From Alphaproteobacteria bacterium (GTDB taxonomy: Bacteria > Pseudomonadota > Alphaproteobacteria > CAAGCB01 > CAG-977): a stretch of 64,000 bases of DNA. The stretch lies in NCBI GenBank assembly GCA_017616015.1, contig JAFZYY010000006.1, forward strand, positions 145,368-209,367, given 5' to 3'. Shown piece after piece: positions 40,006 to 50,175 of this stretch (positions are counted from its first letter, which is position 1; the number at the start of each line of letters is the position of its first letter). Below the pieces are notes generated by a model that was not told where the DNA came from, made no database searches, and saw nothing but the letters and a program-made list of their open reading frames with translations. Position numbers and translations under genes: made by a program.

Positions 40006-41636
40006 TTCTTTTTTTGCACCGCAAAAACAAGGCATAGCATTTTTTCGTCTTTATACAAAAATCCTTCCCGCTGGTTTTCCAGCTCTAATTCCAAAGATTT
40101 CAGGCAGGATCGCACATACTCCGCGCTATGATAAAACAAACCGTTGTCAAAAAGAATTTTCTGTTCCGGCTCTTTCGGTGCCAAAACGGAAAAAATAAAA
40201 TGGCCGTCCGGCTTCAATGCCTTTTTAATCGCATTAAATACCGGCTCTAAATTCGAAAAACACGGCAAAACGTCCATACAAACAATTAAATCATACTGCT
40301 CCGCCCGCTCTTTTTCCTGACAGAACGAAACCAAATCGCTGTTCTGAACATCACTGTACTTTTCCTGCGCGGCAGCAAAATTCAACGCTTCCGGCGAAAT
40401 ATCAACACCCGTTAAAACGCCGGAAGGACGACTGTACTTCTCTAAAAAAGAAGCCATCGCCCCTGTACCGCAGCCTAAATCCAAAACATGAAAGGACTGT
40501 CCCGCCGGCACTTGTATAGAATGGAACGTTTCCTCCAGAAGAGACGGCAGATTGTAAGAAAGCCCCATTGAAATTTCCATCAGACTTTCCGCATTTCTGT
40601 CGTTCATCTGCCGTATCAGAGACAACGGAATATTTTCCGTTCTTTTTTTGTTTGATAACGTTACATCGCAGATAAACTGTATTTCCGGCGTTTTGTCCTT
40701 CTGAGATTCCAAAAATTTTGCCAATTCCAGATTTTCTTCTTCCAATCCGTCCTGCCGTATCGCATCAAACAAAGTTTGAAGATAAAGAAGCCACTTTTCG
40801 GAATTTCGCGGCATTGTCATCAGCAAATCAAAAGCGTCGTCATATCTCTGCAGTTGAATTAAAGCATCTTCCCATTGAAAATATTCGTCTTCCGACAAAT
40901 CGGAACAAAAAGACAGCTTCTGAAACAAAATATCCGTTTTTTCATATTCTCCCAAAGAAACGGAAGCTTTGATCAATTCGGAGAGAATGCCGGGATCATT
41001 CCCGAAAAAGAGCAAAGCTTCTTCCCCGTATTTTAAAAGTCTGTCGTATTGCTTCGTTAATATCAGTACGCGATAAAATGATTCATTTTGAACGGTCGCG
41101 GTTTCGTTTGTCTTCAGAGCTTTTTCAACAAAATAGTCCGCCTGAGGCAGATTTCCAATCAAAAGCGCATAAAACGCCATTAAATTTAAGATTCGAGCGT
41201 CCTTTTTAAACCGCGGAAAAACCGATCGCATTAACGCATATAATTCATCGGAATGCTTTAATTCATTCAGCAAATGCGCTTTTAAAACATATGCGTCAAT
41301 GTTTTCAGAATCTTTTTCCAACGCCTTATCCGCAAAAACAAGAGCTTCTTCTTTACGGTCAAGCAAATTCAGCACGTCGGCCAAACATAAATATCCCTGT
41401 GCCGGCAAATCTTTAAGACGTTTGGTTATTTTATCTAAAAAAGACGCGTCGGCGGAAGAATACTGCAGCCAACAAATATTGCGGTTTAACCAAAAAACAT
41501 CATTATCCGGTTCTTTCGTCAGCAAATCGTCATAAACGGCGACAGCCTCTTCATAGCGTTCCAATAAAAATAATCCGAAAGCGCGGGTCTGCCCCGCGCT
41601 CTCCGATTTTTCCATTAAAACGTTTTCTTCCGTCAT
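40002..41636 (-). CDS. TPR-repeat SAM-dependent methyltransferase (first of pair)
   Basis: A 544-residue paralogue of the next gene. An N-terminal TPR superhelix (about 10-350) is followed by a class I methyltransferase (about 375-540) with LDLGCGTGAMASFL and GVDISPEALNFA. The start ATG at 41636 shares its A with the TGA of oadB (TGATG), so it is coupled to the decarboxylase. TPR-methyltransferases are usually soluble; the acceptor could be a protein, quinone or small metabolite, and nothing here decides it. Confidence 0.85.
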   Translation of the reverse strand: MTEENVLMEKSESAGQTRAFGLFLLERYEEAVAVYDDLLTKEPDNDVFWLNRNICWLQYSSADASFLDKITKRLKDLPAQGYLCLADVLNLLDRKEEALVFADKALEKDSENIDAYVLKAHLLNELKHSDELYALMRSVFPRFKKDARILNLMAFYALLIGNLPQADYFVEKALKTNETATVQNESFYRVLILTKQYDRLLKYGEEALLFFGNDPGILSELIKASVSLGEYEKTDILFQKLSFCSDLSEDEYFQWEDALIQLQRYDDAFDLLMTMPRNSEKWLLYLQTLFDAIRQDGLEEENLELAKFLESQKDKTPEIQFICDVTLSNKKRTENIPLSLIRQMNDRNAESLMEISMGLSYNLPSLLEETFHSIQVPAGQSFHVLDLGCGTGAMASFLEKYSRPSGVLTGVDISPEALNFAAAQEKYSDVQNSDLVSFCQEKERAEQYDLIVCMDVLPCFSNLEPVFNAIKKALKPDGHFIFSVLAPKEPEQKILFDNGLFYHSAEYVRSCLKSLELELENQREGFLYKDEKMLCLVFAVQKKK

Positions 41637-42982
41637 CAGCCGCACATCACCAATAAAATACCGGCCGCAACGGCAGAGCCGATCACGCCCGACACATTCG
41701 GTCCCATCGCGTGCATCAGAATAAAGTTTGTCGGATCCGCTTCCTTAGCGACTCTGTCGGCAACACGTGCCGCCATCGGAACGGCGGAAACGCCTGCCGC
41801 TCCAATCAACGGATTCAGCTTTTCTTTGCTGAAACGGTTCATCAGTTTAGCCATTAAAATACCGGTTGCCGTCGCAATCGAAAAAGCGATCAGTCCCAAA
41901 ACCAAAATACCCAGAGTCTGCGCGGCTAAAAATTTATCCGCGGACAGTTTTGAACCGACCGTCAGACCGATAAAGATCGTGACGATATTGCACAGCTCGT
42001 TCGCGGCGCATTTCGCCAACCGATCCACCGCTTTTGATTCTTTGAGCAGATTGCCGAACATCAGCATGCCCATTAACGGCGCAGCGGACGGCACGAACAA
42101 AACGCACAAAGAAATAACCAAAAAGACAAAAATCAGTTTTTCTTTGCGGGAGACTTCGCGTAGCTGCTTCATTTTGATTTTACGTTCTTCAACCGTTGTC
42201 AGCGCCCGCATAATCGGCGGCTGAATAATCGGCACCAACGCCATATAGGAATAAGCCGCGACAACAATCGCGCCCATTAATTCGGGAGCCAGACGACCGG
42301 TCAGGAAAATCGCCGTCGGACCGTCGGCGCCGCCGATAATACCGATGGAAGCCGCCTGCTTTAAAGTAAAATCGACTAATCCCAAATCGGTCAGAGCCAA
42401 CGCGCCCAAAACGGTCGCGAAAATACCGAACTGAGCCGCACCGCCCAAAAGAGCGACTTTCGGATTGGCAATCATCGGCCCGAAATCCGTCATCGCTCCG
42501 ACGCCCATAAAAATAATCAACGGGAATATGCTCGGCGGAGCAATGCCGATATTATAAATATAAAGCAAAAATCCCGTCACGCCGTCCGTAACTTCGGCGA
42601 CCCCAGCCCCCGGCGCGTTGGACAGCAACCCGCCGAAACCGATCGGAATCAGCAACAGCGGTTCAAATCCTTTGGCAATCGCCAGATAAATCAGCAAAAT
42701 GCTGATGCCAATCATTATCAGCTGTCCCAACCCGACGGAAACAACCATCGTTTCCGCCGCCGCGGCACGGGAAGCGAAAAAGCCGTATATTCCCGTCGAC
42801 TTAACCAACAGTTCCAAAGACGGGTGGTCGGACAAGTACGCGGAAAAAGCTTCTCCCGCGCTGCCGTGAAAAGCCACTATCAAAATATTGATCAGAGAAA
42901 ACAGCGCGCAGGCGGCAACCACCGACCACATAATAAATTTGTGGCGTCTTTCCGCTTTAAAAAGCTGCATATCGGAATCCAT
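41636..42982 (-). CDS. oadB: Na+-translocating decarboxylase beta subunit
   Basis: A 448-residue membrane subunit of sodium-pumping oxaloacetate-type decarboxylases, with about 9-11 helices. Key stretches: [36 protein letters not shown] with the Na+-site Asp, and [21 protein letters not shown]. It catalyses decarboxylation of carboxybiotin coupled to Na+ export. An N-terminal 35-residue extension with a hydrophobic segment precedes the usual start. Ten nt after oadA. Confidence 0.95.
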   Translation of the reverse strand: MDSDMQLFKAERRHKFIMWSVVAACALFSLINILIVAFHGSAGEAFSAYLSDHPSLELLVKSTGIYGFFASRAAAAETMVVSVGLGQLIMIGISILLIYLAIAKGFEPLLLIPIGFGGLLSNAPGAGVAEVTDGVTGFLLYIYNIGIAPPSIFPLIIFMGVGAMTDFGPMIANPKVALLGGAAQFGIFATVLGALALTDLGLVDFTLKQAASIGIIGGADGPTAIFLTGRLAPELMGAIVVAAYSYMALVPIIQPPIMRALTTVEERKIKMKQLREVSRKEKLIFVFLVISLCVLFVPSAAPLMGMLMFGNLLKESKAVDRLAKCAANELCNIVTIFIGLTVGSKLSADKFLAAQTLGILVLGLIAFSIATATGILMAKLMNRFSKEKLNPLIGAAGVSAVPMAARVADRVAKEADPTNFILMHAMGPNVSGVIGSAVAAGILLVMCG

Positions 42983-42992
42983 AGCCGCCCCC

Positions 42993-44765
42993 TTAATTCA
43001 ACGTCATCAACAGCTGACCGGTCACCACCTGTTCGCCCTGGCGGACAGAGATTCTGCCGACGACACCGTCTGCCGGAGAAGGAACGGGGCTTTCCATTTT
43101 CATGACTTCCAAAACGGCAATCTGCTGGCCTTTTTTGACAGCATCGCCTTCTTTGACCAACAGCTTTGTCAAAGTTCCGGGAACAGGAGATTTTACTTCC
43201 GTTCCGACACCGCCTGCGGCAGGCTTTGCCGCCTGTCCGGCAGGAGCAACACTGACGTTAAAGGCTTTGCCGTTGACAATGATCTTGTCGCCGTCCAAAG
43301 ACGCCTGATAGGACTGACCGTTAACCGTCACGTCGAAATTTCCGGAAGTGGCTTTGACCGCCGCTTTTTCTTTGTAACGAACGCCTATCTTCGCTTCACC
43401 CTTCAGGAAGGCGATGCCCTTGTCGCCGCAGGCCGCCGCGATAAAGACGTTTTCATCTGTAATCGGCAGATCGTTCTTTTTCAAAACATCGCAGAAATGA
43501 GCAAGCTGCTTGTTCGGATTGCGGTCGTTAATCGCCAGCGGAGATTCTTTTGTCGGTTCCAGCTTCAACTGTTCGGAAGCGATTTTGACGACTTCCGGAT
43601 CGGGTTCATGCGGCGTGCGGCCGAAATAACCCAAAACCATCTTGCCGTACCCTTCGGCAATTTTCTTCCACGGCCCCTGCATCACGTTGTTGAACGCCTG
43701 CTGGAAGTAAAACTGGGAAACCGGTGTCACGGACGTGCCATATCCGCCTTTGCGAACAACTTCTTCCATCGCTTTGACGATTTCGGGGAACTTGTCCAGA
43801 ATACCGTTGTCGCGCAACATCTGTGTGTTCGCCGTCAAAGCGCCGCCCGGTAAAGGCGACCACGGTACGCGCGGTTCGACTTTCATCGCTTCCGGCGGCA
43901 ACAGATATTCGCTCAGCGCGTTTTTCAAAAACTCTTCCGTTTCCAAAATCTTCTGCGGATCGACGTCCAAAACGTAATCCGTACCGCGCAGGGCGTGCCA
44001 CATCGTCAGAATATCCGGAGAACACGTTCCGCCGGAAACAGGCGCCATAGACAAATCAATCGTATCCGCGCCGGCTTCAATCGCCGACATGCAACACAAA
44101 ACCGACGTTCCAGCCGTTTCATGCGTGTGGAAGGAAATCGGCTTGTCGGTCAGCTTGCGCATGCGCTTGATCGTTTCGTGAACAATCGCCGGCGTGCAGG
44201 TACCGGAAGCGTCTTTCAGACACATCGAATCGAACGGGACATCGGCGTCGAGAACAGCGCGCAGGCGCTGTTCGTAGAAATCGGCGTCGTGCGCCCCCGT
44301 GCAGCCGGGAGGCAGAGACATAATCGTAATCGTCATCTGATGTTGCAGTCCCGCGTCTTTAATCGCTTTGCCGGAAACAATCAGATTGTTCGGATCATTC
44401 AAAGCGTCAAAGTTGCGAATCGTCGTTATGCCGTGTTTTTTAAACAATTTGGCGTGCAGACTGATCAAATCGGTGGACATGGAATCCAAACCGACGACGT
44501 TAATGCCGCGCGCCAGCGTCTGCAGATTGGCGTCCGGTCCCGCGACTTCGCGGAATTTATCCATCACGTCAAACGCATTTTCGTTGCAATAAAAAAAGGC
44601 GGACTGAAAAGCAGCGCCGCCACCCGCTTCGAAATACCGGATTCCGGCATCACGAGCCATTTCCACAGCCGGGAAATAATCTTTCGGAAGAACGCGCATT
44701 CCGAAAACGGACTGAAACCCGTCGCGGAAAGCCGTGCACATAAAATTTACAACTTTTTTAGCCAT
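42993..44765 (-). CDS. oadA: Oxaloacetate decarboxylase alpha subunit with biotinyl domain
   Basis: A 590-residue protein. The carboxyltransferase TIM barrel (1-300) has [12 protein letters not shown] and the metal-binding [12 protein letters not shown] conserved carboxylase linker domain follows. A C-terminal biotin carrier domain has [12 protein letters not shown], with the biotinylated Lys in MKM. It transfers CO2 from oxaloacetate (or a related acid) to biotin. ATG 44765 follows AGGGTG; an upstream GTG is inside that site. Subunit order G-A-B on one strand matches known decarboxylase operons. Confidence 0.94.
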   Translation of the reverse strand: MAKKVVNFMCTAFRDGFQSVFGMRVLPKDYFPAVEMARDAGIRYFEAGGGAAFQSAFFYCNENAFDVMDKFREVAGPDANLQTLARGINVVGLDSMSTDLISLHAKLFKKHGITTIRNFDALNDPNNLIVSGKAIKDAGLQHQMTITIMSLPPGCTGAHDADFYEQRLRAVLDADVPFDSMCLKDASGTCTPAIVHETIKRMRKLTDKPISFHTHETAGTSVLCCMSAIEAGADTIDLSMAPVSGGTCSPDILTMWHALRGTDYVLDVDPQKILETEEFLKNALSEYLLPPEAMKVEPRVPWSPLPGGALTANTQMLRDNGILDKFPEIVKAMEEVVRKGGYGTSVTPVSQFYFQQAFNNVMQGPWKKIAEGYGKMVLGYFGRTPHEPDPEVVKIASEQLKLEPTKESPLAINDRNPNKQLAHFCDVLKKNDLPITDENVFIAAACGDKGIAFLKGEAKIGVRYKEKAAVKATSGNFDVTVNGQSYQASLDGDKIIVNGKAFNVSVAPAGQAAKPAAGGVGTEVKSPVPGTLTKLLVKEGDAVKKGQQIAVLEVMKMESPVPSPADGVVGRISVRQGEQVVTGQLLMTLN

Positions 44766-44785
44766 GTTTTTCACCCTGAAATCAT

Positions 44786-44983
44786 CTAACCGTTTTTAAG
44801 TTTCACGGCAATCGCCGCCGCTATTAAAGCCTCGTCCTCATTCGCGGGATCTGCGGATTCGTCCGAAACGCCCAAATATTTGAAAATTGCCGCCTGAGCA
44901 TACATTAAAGTCACTAACAGCAGCAAAAACAAAAATACGCTGGACATACCGATCAGCGTTAGTTCCAACCCTTCCACAATCAT
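44786..44983 (-). CDS. oadG: Oxaloacetate decarboxylase gamma subunit
   Basis: A 65-residue protein with one N-terminal membrane helix (LTLIGMSSVFLFLLLLVTLM) and an acidic tail (DESADPANEDEALIAAAIAVKL), as in OadG subunits that hold alpha to beta. The length is at the short end for the family. First gene of the operon, with a good promoter 45-70 nt upstream. Confidence 0.88.
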   Translation of the reverse strand: MIVEGLELTLIGMSSVFLFLLLLVTLMYAQAAIFKYLGVSDESADPANEDEALIAAAIAVKLKNG

Positions 44984-45026
44984 TCAAAAACCTCTGTTTT
45001 TTCTAAACGTTTCCATGTTTCTAATA

Positions 45027-45055
45027 TTTATATAATGAATGAAATCATTTTTCAA
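45027..45055 (-). promoter_or_regulatory. Promoter of the oad operon
   Basis: On the minus strand TTGAAA (45050-45055), exactly 17 nt, TATAAA (45027-45032). The intergenic gap to tdk is about 210 nt. Confidence 0.7.
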
Positions 45056-45196
45056 TTTTCTTCTTGCGTTAACCTTTTGCCTGCGGCTCAATACCCGAGA
45101 AATCCTCTCGTTTTTCTTTTTTACTGGACACAGCAGAGCGTTACTGACAAAGCTACATGAAAAAGTGTTCGCAACATTTTGCCAGGAAAGATTGGA

Positions 45197-45811
45197 ATGA
45201 CAAAAGGATCTTTAGAAATCATCACCGGTCCGATGTTCGCCGGAAAAACGTCGGCACTGTTAAAGAAAGCGCGCTCTTTTAACGGAGAAATGGTTCTGAT
45301 TAAGCCGTCTTTCGACACACGCTACGGCATTTGCGAAATCAAAACGCACGACGGCGTGGCTGCGGAAGCTTTCAATCTGACGAACACCAGCGAAATTTTA
45401 AACTCCGCGGCAATTAAAGAAGCGCAGGCCGTCTTTTTCGATGAAATTCAGTTCTTTATGGAGCCGTATTTCGGCGGAAACGTGATCACCTGCATCAACA
45501 CTTTGCTGGACAGAGGACTTTCCGTTATTTGCTGCGGATTGGATTTGAACTGGAAAGGCGAACCGTTCGAAATCATTTCGAAACTGAAAACCATCGCCGA
45601 TCGATATACCGTTTTGCATGCCAAATGCGCCGTCTGCGGCGAACCGGCGATTTATACCTACAAGCGCGGCGGCTCTTCATCAAACATCGAGCTGGGAGCG
45701 GCGGAAATTTACGAACCCAGATGCGCGAAACACTATCCGTTCAGCCCCGTATACGAACCCGAAGAAACAGAGCAAACCGATACGTCACAGGGAGAGCTCT
45801 TTGATTTCTAA
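45197..45811 (+). CDS. tdk: Thymidine kinase
   Basis: A 204-residue type II thymidine kinase. Walker A is GPMFAGKTSALL near residue 12 and Walker B-like FFDEIQFF near 87. The lasso/zinc region has CAVCGEPA and later CAKH, supplying Cys ligands. It phosphorylates thymidine for salvage. ATG 45197 lies 8-10 nt behind GGAAAG; a TTG 18 nt earlier is in frame but has no better site. The stop overlaps the next gene by 11 nt. Confidence 0.93.
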   Translation: MTKGSLEIITGPMFAGKTSALLKKARSFNGEMVLIKPSFDTRYGICEIKTHDGVAAEAFNLTNTSEILNSAAIKEAQAVFFDEIQFFMEPYFGGNVITCINTLLDRGLSVICCGLDLNWKGEPFEIISKLKTIADRYTVLHAKCAVCGEPAIYTYKRGGSSSNIELGAAEIYEPRCAKHYPFSPVYEPEETEQTDTSQGELFDF

Positions 45812-47636
45812 ATGTTATAACCGGATAGCCGATTTTTATACCAAACACGAATACGCCGCCGTTCTGTTTTTCGTTTTGGTTTGGCAAACCATCTTACTTT
45901 TCAACGCCAAAGGCATTCTTGTTGAAACAGACAGCTACACACACGCGTTAAGACTGCTTGATTTTATTCAATCCGGTTCCTGGCAGGAAATTTTATATCG
46001 CCATGATAACTGCCCGTTTGGTCAGATACTGCATTTCACACGCATCGCCGATATGTTCCTGTACCTGACGACGTTTCCGTTTTTGCCGTTCATGGAGCTG
46101 AAAAAAGCCGTTTTATTCGGCGTTTTCCTATATAATCCCCTGATAGCCTGTTTATCCGCAGTCGCCCTGATTTGGGCTGGCAGAGCTTTTTTTTCTCCGA
46201 TTTTGCGGGCGGCGGGAATATTATTTTATTTTGCGCAAAAAAATATTTTCTTTTTGTATTTTGCCGGACGCCCTGATCATCATGTTTTGCTGAATCTTTT
46301 GTTGATTATGCTTTTAGGTTGTCTGACGTACGGAGCTAAAACGCAAAAAACGGCTTATTATAAAATAGCGGGCATTTTCGGCGGATTAGCGGTCTGGGCA
46401 ACACCCGAAGGTTTTTTAAGCGGCCTTTTTATCTACGCGGGAATGGTAATCGCATGGCTGTCCAGATGTCAGAACATACGTCAAATCCGACTGTTCAGTC
46501 AGTCCTTTTTCATCAGCACGGCTCTTTGTTTGCTTGTAAATCCGCCGATGCAGGGACTTTTCTATCCCGATAACGGCCGGTTATCCGTTCTGATGGTTGC
46601 TGTTTTGGGGGGAGCTTTCTTTTCGTTTTATATAGAAGAGTTTTGTGAAAAAGAAAAATATATCTGTTCTTTTCTCGGCCGGCTTTTTTCCCTGTCCGCC
46701 TGCGCTCTGTTCTTTTTCTGTTTGGTTCTTTTTCTGTTCGGCAAAAAAGCTCTTTTTTCTTCGCCGATCCCGCCGGAAATTTATGATATATGGGCAGCTC
46801 ATATTTCAGAACTGAAACCGGGTTTGACAGGAAATTTTATAAGTAGCTCGGCAATTTTCTTTCTTTACGTCTTTCTGCTGAGTATGTGTGTTCTCCAGCC
46901 GGCTGCCGGACAAATAAGAAAACAAATCATAATCAATGGCATTCCGTTGTTTATTTTTTTCGTTTTAACCGTTTTCAGTCGCCGTTTCGGAAGACCGGGA
47001 AGCGTTTTCGTCTTCTTTGTTTTACTGCCTTCTTTGCAGGTTTTCTGCCAAAATATAATGGTATCGTCACAGGGAGCGGCAAGAATAAAACAAATAACGA
47101 TTTTATTCCTGTTTTTTATCTATGCGGTAGTGACTTGCTTTTCTGTCCGGGATCAAAAATCCTTTGAACAACAAATAACCGAAGCAGAAAAATACATGCC
47201 TTATATGCCGCAAAAGGAAGGCTGCATTCTGACACATTCCAACCAGGGCCCGGAAACGGCCTGGGAAACGGGAAAAGCCGTTGTCGGCTCGCCTTATCAT
47301 TCAAACGCGCAAGGCATTATCGACGGTTATCTTGCGTTAAACACAACAAATCCGGCAGAATTGGCGTCTCTGTTAAAAAAACGCGACATACAGACAATTT
47401 TAATAACAAACCCTCTTTACGCCCTTTCAGGTAAATCGAAGAATCAAAGCGACTTGGCTGACAAAGCCGTTCGCATCGCCAAAAACTACGCACTTTTAAA
47501 TCAAGTCAGCATAGGAAAGCTTAATTTTTGCTTTTTACGTCCCGTGCCTGACATGCCGAAAGAAGTAAAAAAGAGATACTCGATTTTTGAAGTCGATTTT
47601 ACGGCTTGCGAGAAAGCGAAAGAGCCAAATTTTTAA
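45801..47636 (+). CDS. GT-C-superfamily membrane protein, STT3-like (TTG start)
   Basis: A 611-residue membrane protein with about 12 hydrophobic helices and a C-terminal soluble domain (about 470-611). ETDSYTHALRL in the first periplasmic loop resembles the acidic motif of GT-C glycosyltransferases. GRPDHHVLLNLL and WATPEGFLSG recall STT3/oligosaccharyltransferase-like proteins. The soluble part has SNQGPETAWETGKAVVG and PYHSNAQGIIDGYLAL. It probably uses a lipid-linked sugar at the membrane; substrate unknown. The likely start is TTG 45801, behind AGGGAGAGC, overlapping tdk by 11 nt. The 3' end overlaps the convergent gene by 38 nt. Confidence 0.7.
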   Translation: MISKCYNRIADFYTKHEYAAVLFFVLVWQTILLFNAKGILVETDSYTHALRLLDFIQSGSWQEILYRHDNCPFGQILHFTRIADMFLYLTTFPFLPFMELKKAVLFGVFLYNPLIACLSAVALIWAGRAFFSPILRAAGILFYFAQKNIFFLYFAGRPDHHVLLNLLLIMLLGCLTYGAKTQKTAYYKIAGIFGGLAVWATPEGFLSGLFIYAGMVIAWLSRCQNIRQIRLFSQSFFISTALCLLVNPPMQGLFYPDNGRLSVLMVAVLGGAFFSFYIEEFCEKEKYICSFLGRLFSLSACALFFFCLVLFLFGKKALFSSPIPPEIYDIWAAHISELKPGLTGNFISSSAIFFLYVFLLSMCVLQPAAGQIRKQIIINGIPLFIFFVLTVFSRRFGRPGSVFVFFVLLPSLQVFCQNIMVSSQGAARIKQITILFLFFIYAVVTCFSVRDQKSFEQQITEAEKYMPYMPQKEGCILTHSNQGPETAWETGKAVVGSPYHSNAQGIIDGYLALNTTNPAELASLLKKRDIQTILITNPLYALSGKSKNQSDLADKAVRIAKNYALLNQVSIGKLNFCFLRPVPDMPKEVKKRYSIFEVDFTACEKAKEPNF

Positions 47637-48135
47637 TCAGCCTCGTTCCCATATTATCGGCTAATCCGACCAGAACAGCTTTTCCCCGATCGTCCACATG
47701 GACGACGGCATAGCGAACGGCTGACAGCAACCGCTTCTCCTCATTGGAAAAACGAAGCTTGGAAGAAGCAAACCGAATATTAAGCTTCTTTTCTTCGGAG
47801 CTTAAAAAAGAAGATGGAATAACCGCATACTCCAACCGTAATTCGTGCGAATGAAGTCTTTCTTTCGTCGACTTTTCAACAAAATCTACCTGACCGTCGT
47901 CAGAACGGCTGACAACGACCGTTCCCGTTTCATTAATCAGATTTTCCACCGGAATAAAATTATAATAATGTATTCGTGCCCATGAAGAAAACGCATCTGT
48001 TTCGACTTCCTGAACCCAAACGGGCAACAATAAGGGAATACCCGTCCGGGCAGTCCCGTAATCAGACAAATAACGTCCTGTCAAAACACACAAAATAAGC
48101 AAAGAGCCCGCCAACGCGAAAAGATTTTTTTTCAC
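47599..48135 (-). CDS. GDYXXLXY domain protein
   Basis: A 178-residue protein with an N-terminal membrane anchor or signal (NLFALAGSLLILCVLTGRYL) and a periplasmic domain of the GDYXXLXY family: HYYNFIPVEN and later LRLEYAVIPSSFL, here with SHELRLEYAVIP in place of a strict GDYxxLxY. Function unknown; the family is regularly found with DUF2157 and DUF4401 membrane proteins, as here. Third gene of that trio, 4 nt after DUF4401. Its 3' end overlaps the convergent GT-C gene. Confidence 0.8.
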   Translation of the reverse strand: MKKNLFALAGSLLILCVLTGRYLSDYGTARTGIPLLLPVWVQEVETDAFSSWARIHYYNFIPVENLINETGTVVVSRSDDGQVDFVEKSTKERLHSHELRLEYAVIPSSFLSSEEKKLNIRFASSKLRFSNEEKRLLSAVRYAVVHVDDRGKAVLVGLADNMGTRLIKNLALSLSRKP

Positions 48136-48139
48136 TTTA

Positions 48140-49141
48140 TCACTCCTTTGGACTTAACTGCCGCAATCGCAAACGAAAGACTTCAAAAAAAACGCCTGCC
48201 GTCAAAGAGATTATTCCCGCAAAAGACAGAGAAATCGGCAGAGATAAAATGAAGAAAACAAAAAAGAAACAAAACAGCGCAACTGCCACCCTTTTCAAAG
48301 CTTCGAAATTTGTAAAAAACGCTATCAGAAACAAAACAAGACTGCCTTCTATTCCCGCGGATAAAAATACGCCGCAAAAAAGCAACGCAACCCCTCCCGC
48401 AAGAAACCGAAAGATTTCGTTGATTTCCAAATCCCGATACAAACCGACGAACAAAATTAAAAAACCTGATGCAAAAAAAGCGGACATCTTCCATGACTCA
48501 CGCGACAAGGAAACAATATCGGGAACATTCAGAATCTCGCCGGCCAAAATCAAAACCAACGGACAAAAAACAAAAATAAAAGCCGGTTCGCGCCCATACG
48601 TATTTTTCAAAGGAAACAGCAATCCCGCCGTTCCCAACATAAAAAATATTCCCAAAGGCGCAATCGGAGTTTCTTGAAAAACAAAATAAACGCAAAAGAA
48701 AAACAATAAAGAAAGCAATATTCTTTGCCCTTGTCCCACAGGACGCAGAACGCTTGCCGTCAAGAAAATAAACAGCGCCGCCGTCACGATTGCGGGAGAC
48801 ATTCGAAAACAAGCCTCCGTCAATAATAAAACGGAACTTATAAAATACGTCTTTAAGAAAAAACGAACCGCATAAGACTTCGTTTTATACATTGCCGCGC
48901 CGCAACAAACAAACAACGGCACGCCCGCCGCAAACGGATAGGAACGCAGTCCGTAAAAGCAAAGCAACGCCGCAAAAATCATGCCGATCAGCGCTATCAT
49001 ATTGTAAAAAGGATTACCTCTGCCCGTTTCCTGTTCCCGTTCCGACAAACACGCTTTTTCCAAAGCGGGTTCGATCACGGGATCAAAAACGGAAACATTT
49101 AAACAGGCCAACAACTGCCGTATAGAAAACTCAGTCGTCAT
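48140..49141 (-). CDS. DUF4401 membrane protein
   Basis: A 333-residue inner-membrane protein with about 10 predicted helices, opening FSIRQLLACLNVS and containing GRGNPFYNMIALIGMIFAALL. Its position between DUF2157 and GDYXXLXY genes matches the usual trio, thought to form a membrane complex of unknown role. The start codon directly abuts the stop of the DUF2157 gene, indicating coupled translation. Confidence 0.82.
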   Translation of the reverse strand: MTTEFSIRQLLACLNVSVFDPVIEPALEKACLSEREQETGRGNPFYNMIALIGMIFAALLCFYGLRSYPFAAGVPLFVCCGAAMYKTKSYAVRFFLKTYFISSVLLLTEACFRMSPAIVTAALFIFLTASVLRPVGQGQRILLSLLFFFCVYFVFQETPIAPLGIFFMLGTAGLLFPLKNTYGREPAFIFVFCPLVLILAGEILNVPDIVSLSRESWKMSAFFASGFLILFVGLYRDLEINEIFRFLAGGVALLFCGVFLSAGIEGSLVLFLIAFFTNFEALKRVAVALFCFFFVFFILSLPISLSFAGIISLTAGVFFEVFRLRLRQLSPKE

Positions 49142-50113
49142 TTATTTTTCCTCCAATCGAAAGGAAAAACTGCGTTCTCCTATCACCGCCGCGATAATAA
49201 GCAGCGATTCCGTGCTTAAAAAAAGCGCCATGCTCTGTTCAACCGACAAAGATAGCATTCCGACGCATCGATAAAGCAGAGCCGTAATCCACAAAACACA
49301 AAAAACCAAAATCAGACGGCAGGCCTGCCAATCAAACACTTTAAACACGAAATAAAAACCAGCTGAAACCGTAAAAATAAAACAATATAAAAAAGATATG
49401 CCGCCGCCGGACAGCGTTTGAACCGCCGTGCCCGTCAACAAAAACAAACAAACGGATAAAAGAGGGAAAAAACGGAACGCCGAATCGTCAAAGATTTTCG
49501 TTTTGCCAAGCGTCGCTTCCCGCGCGACAAGCAAAAGCAAATTCAACAAAGCGCCTAAAACGCAAAAAGTATCGGCGTCCATTTGAAAAGACGGCAAAAC
49601 GAACTGTATGCCGTAAAAAATAATCGCCGCGTTTAAAGCTATCAAAGGCAACAGACGCACGCCGGAACGCTGTGAGGCAACCGCCCAAAAAACAAGCAGG
49701 AAAAACCATAAAAACAGTTGTTCGTATAAAATAGCATTCGTCCCGAAAATCAAATCAGGCAAAAGAATCATTGCGCCGATAAGAAACGCTCCCGCGTAAT
49801 CCGCCGCGGCAAAGCGCCGGAAGAATGAACACGCGACAAACAAAAGCGCTAAAAGAACCGCGCCCGATATCGTATAAAAAAAGCTCCATTCGGAAACGAC
49901 AAAGAAAAAAGCCGCTGACAAAAAACTTAAGCAGGACAGCAAAAATAAGAGCCTCTTTCCTTTGCGTTTTTCTTCCGCGTTCAGGCGACATAATGCGGCT
50001 GCCCGCAAAAAATCAACGGGCCGCAATATTCCGGAACGGCATAAACACACAAGCTCCCAGAGCGAAACAGGTTTATTCAGATAGGCTTCTGTCTTTTTAT
50101 CGGGAACTATCAA
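49142..50113 (-). CDS. DUF2157 membrane protein
   Basis: A 323-residue membrane protein with a soluble N-terminal stretch (about 1-45) followed by some nine hydrophobic helices. It is the first gene of the DUF2157-DUF4401-GDYXXLXY operon. Length and order fit the family. No catalytic motif is visible and function is unknown. It is divergent from the secreted gene at 50176 over a 62-nt AT-rich gap that must hold both promoters. Confidence 0.8.
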   Translation of the reverse strand: MIVPDKKTEAYLNKPVSLWELVCLCRSGILRPVDFLRAAALCRLNAEEKRKGKRLLFLLSCLSFLSAAFFFVVSEWSFFYTISGAVLLALLFVACSFFRRFAAADYAGAFLIGAMILLPDLIFGTNAILYEQLFLWFFLLVFWAVASQRSGVRLLPLIALNAAIIFYGIQFVLPSFQMDADTFCVLGALLNLLLLVAREATLGKTKIFDDSAFRFFPLLSVCLFLLTGTAVQTLSGGGISFLYCFIFTVSAGFYFVFKVFDWQACRLILVFCVLWITALLYRCVGMLSLSVEQSMALFLSTESLLIIAAVIGERSFSFRLEEK

Positions 50114-50175
50114 TCTTTTTTCCTTTTCCGTTTTAATACTGTCATTTTCCTGAATTATATTTTATAGTTGCCGTT

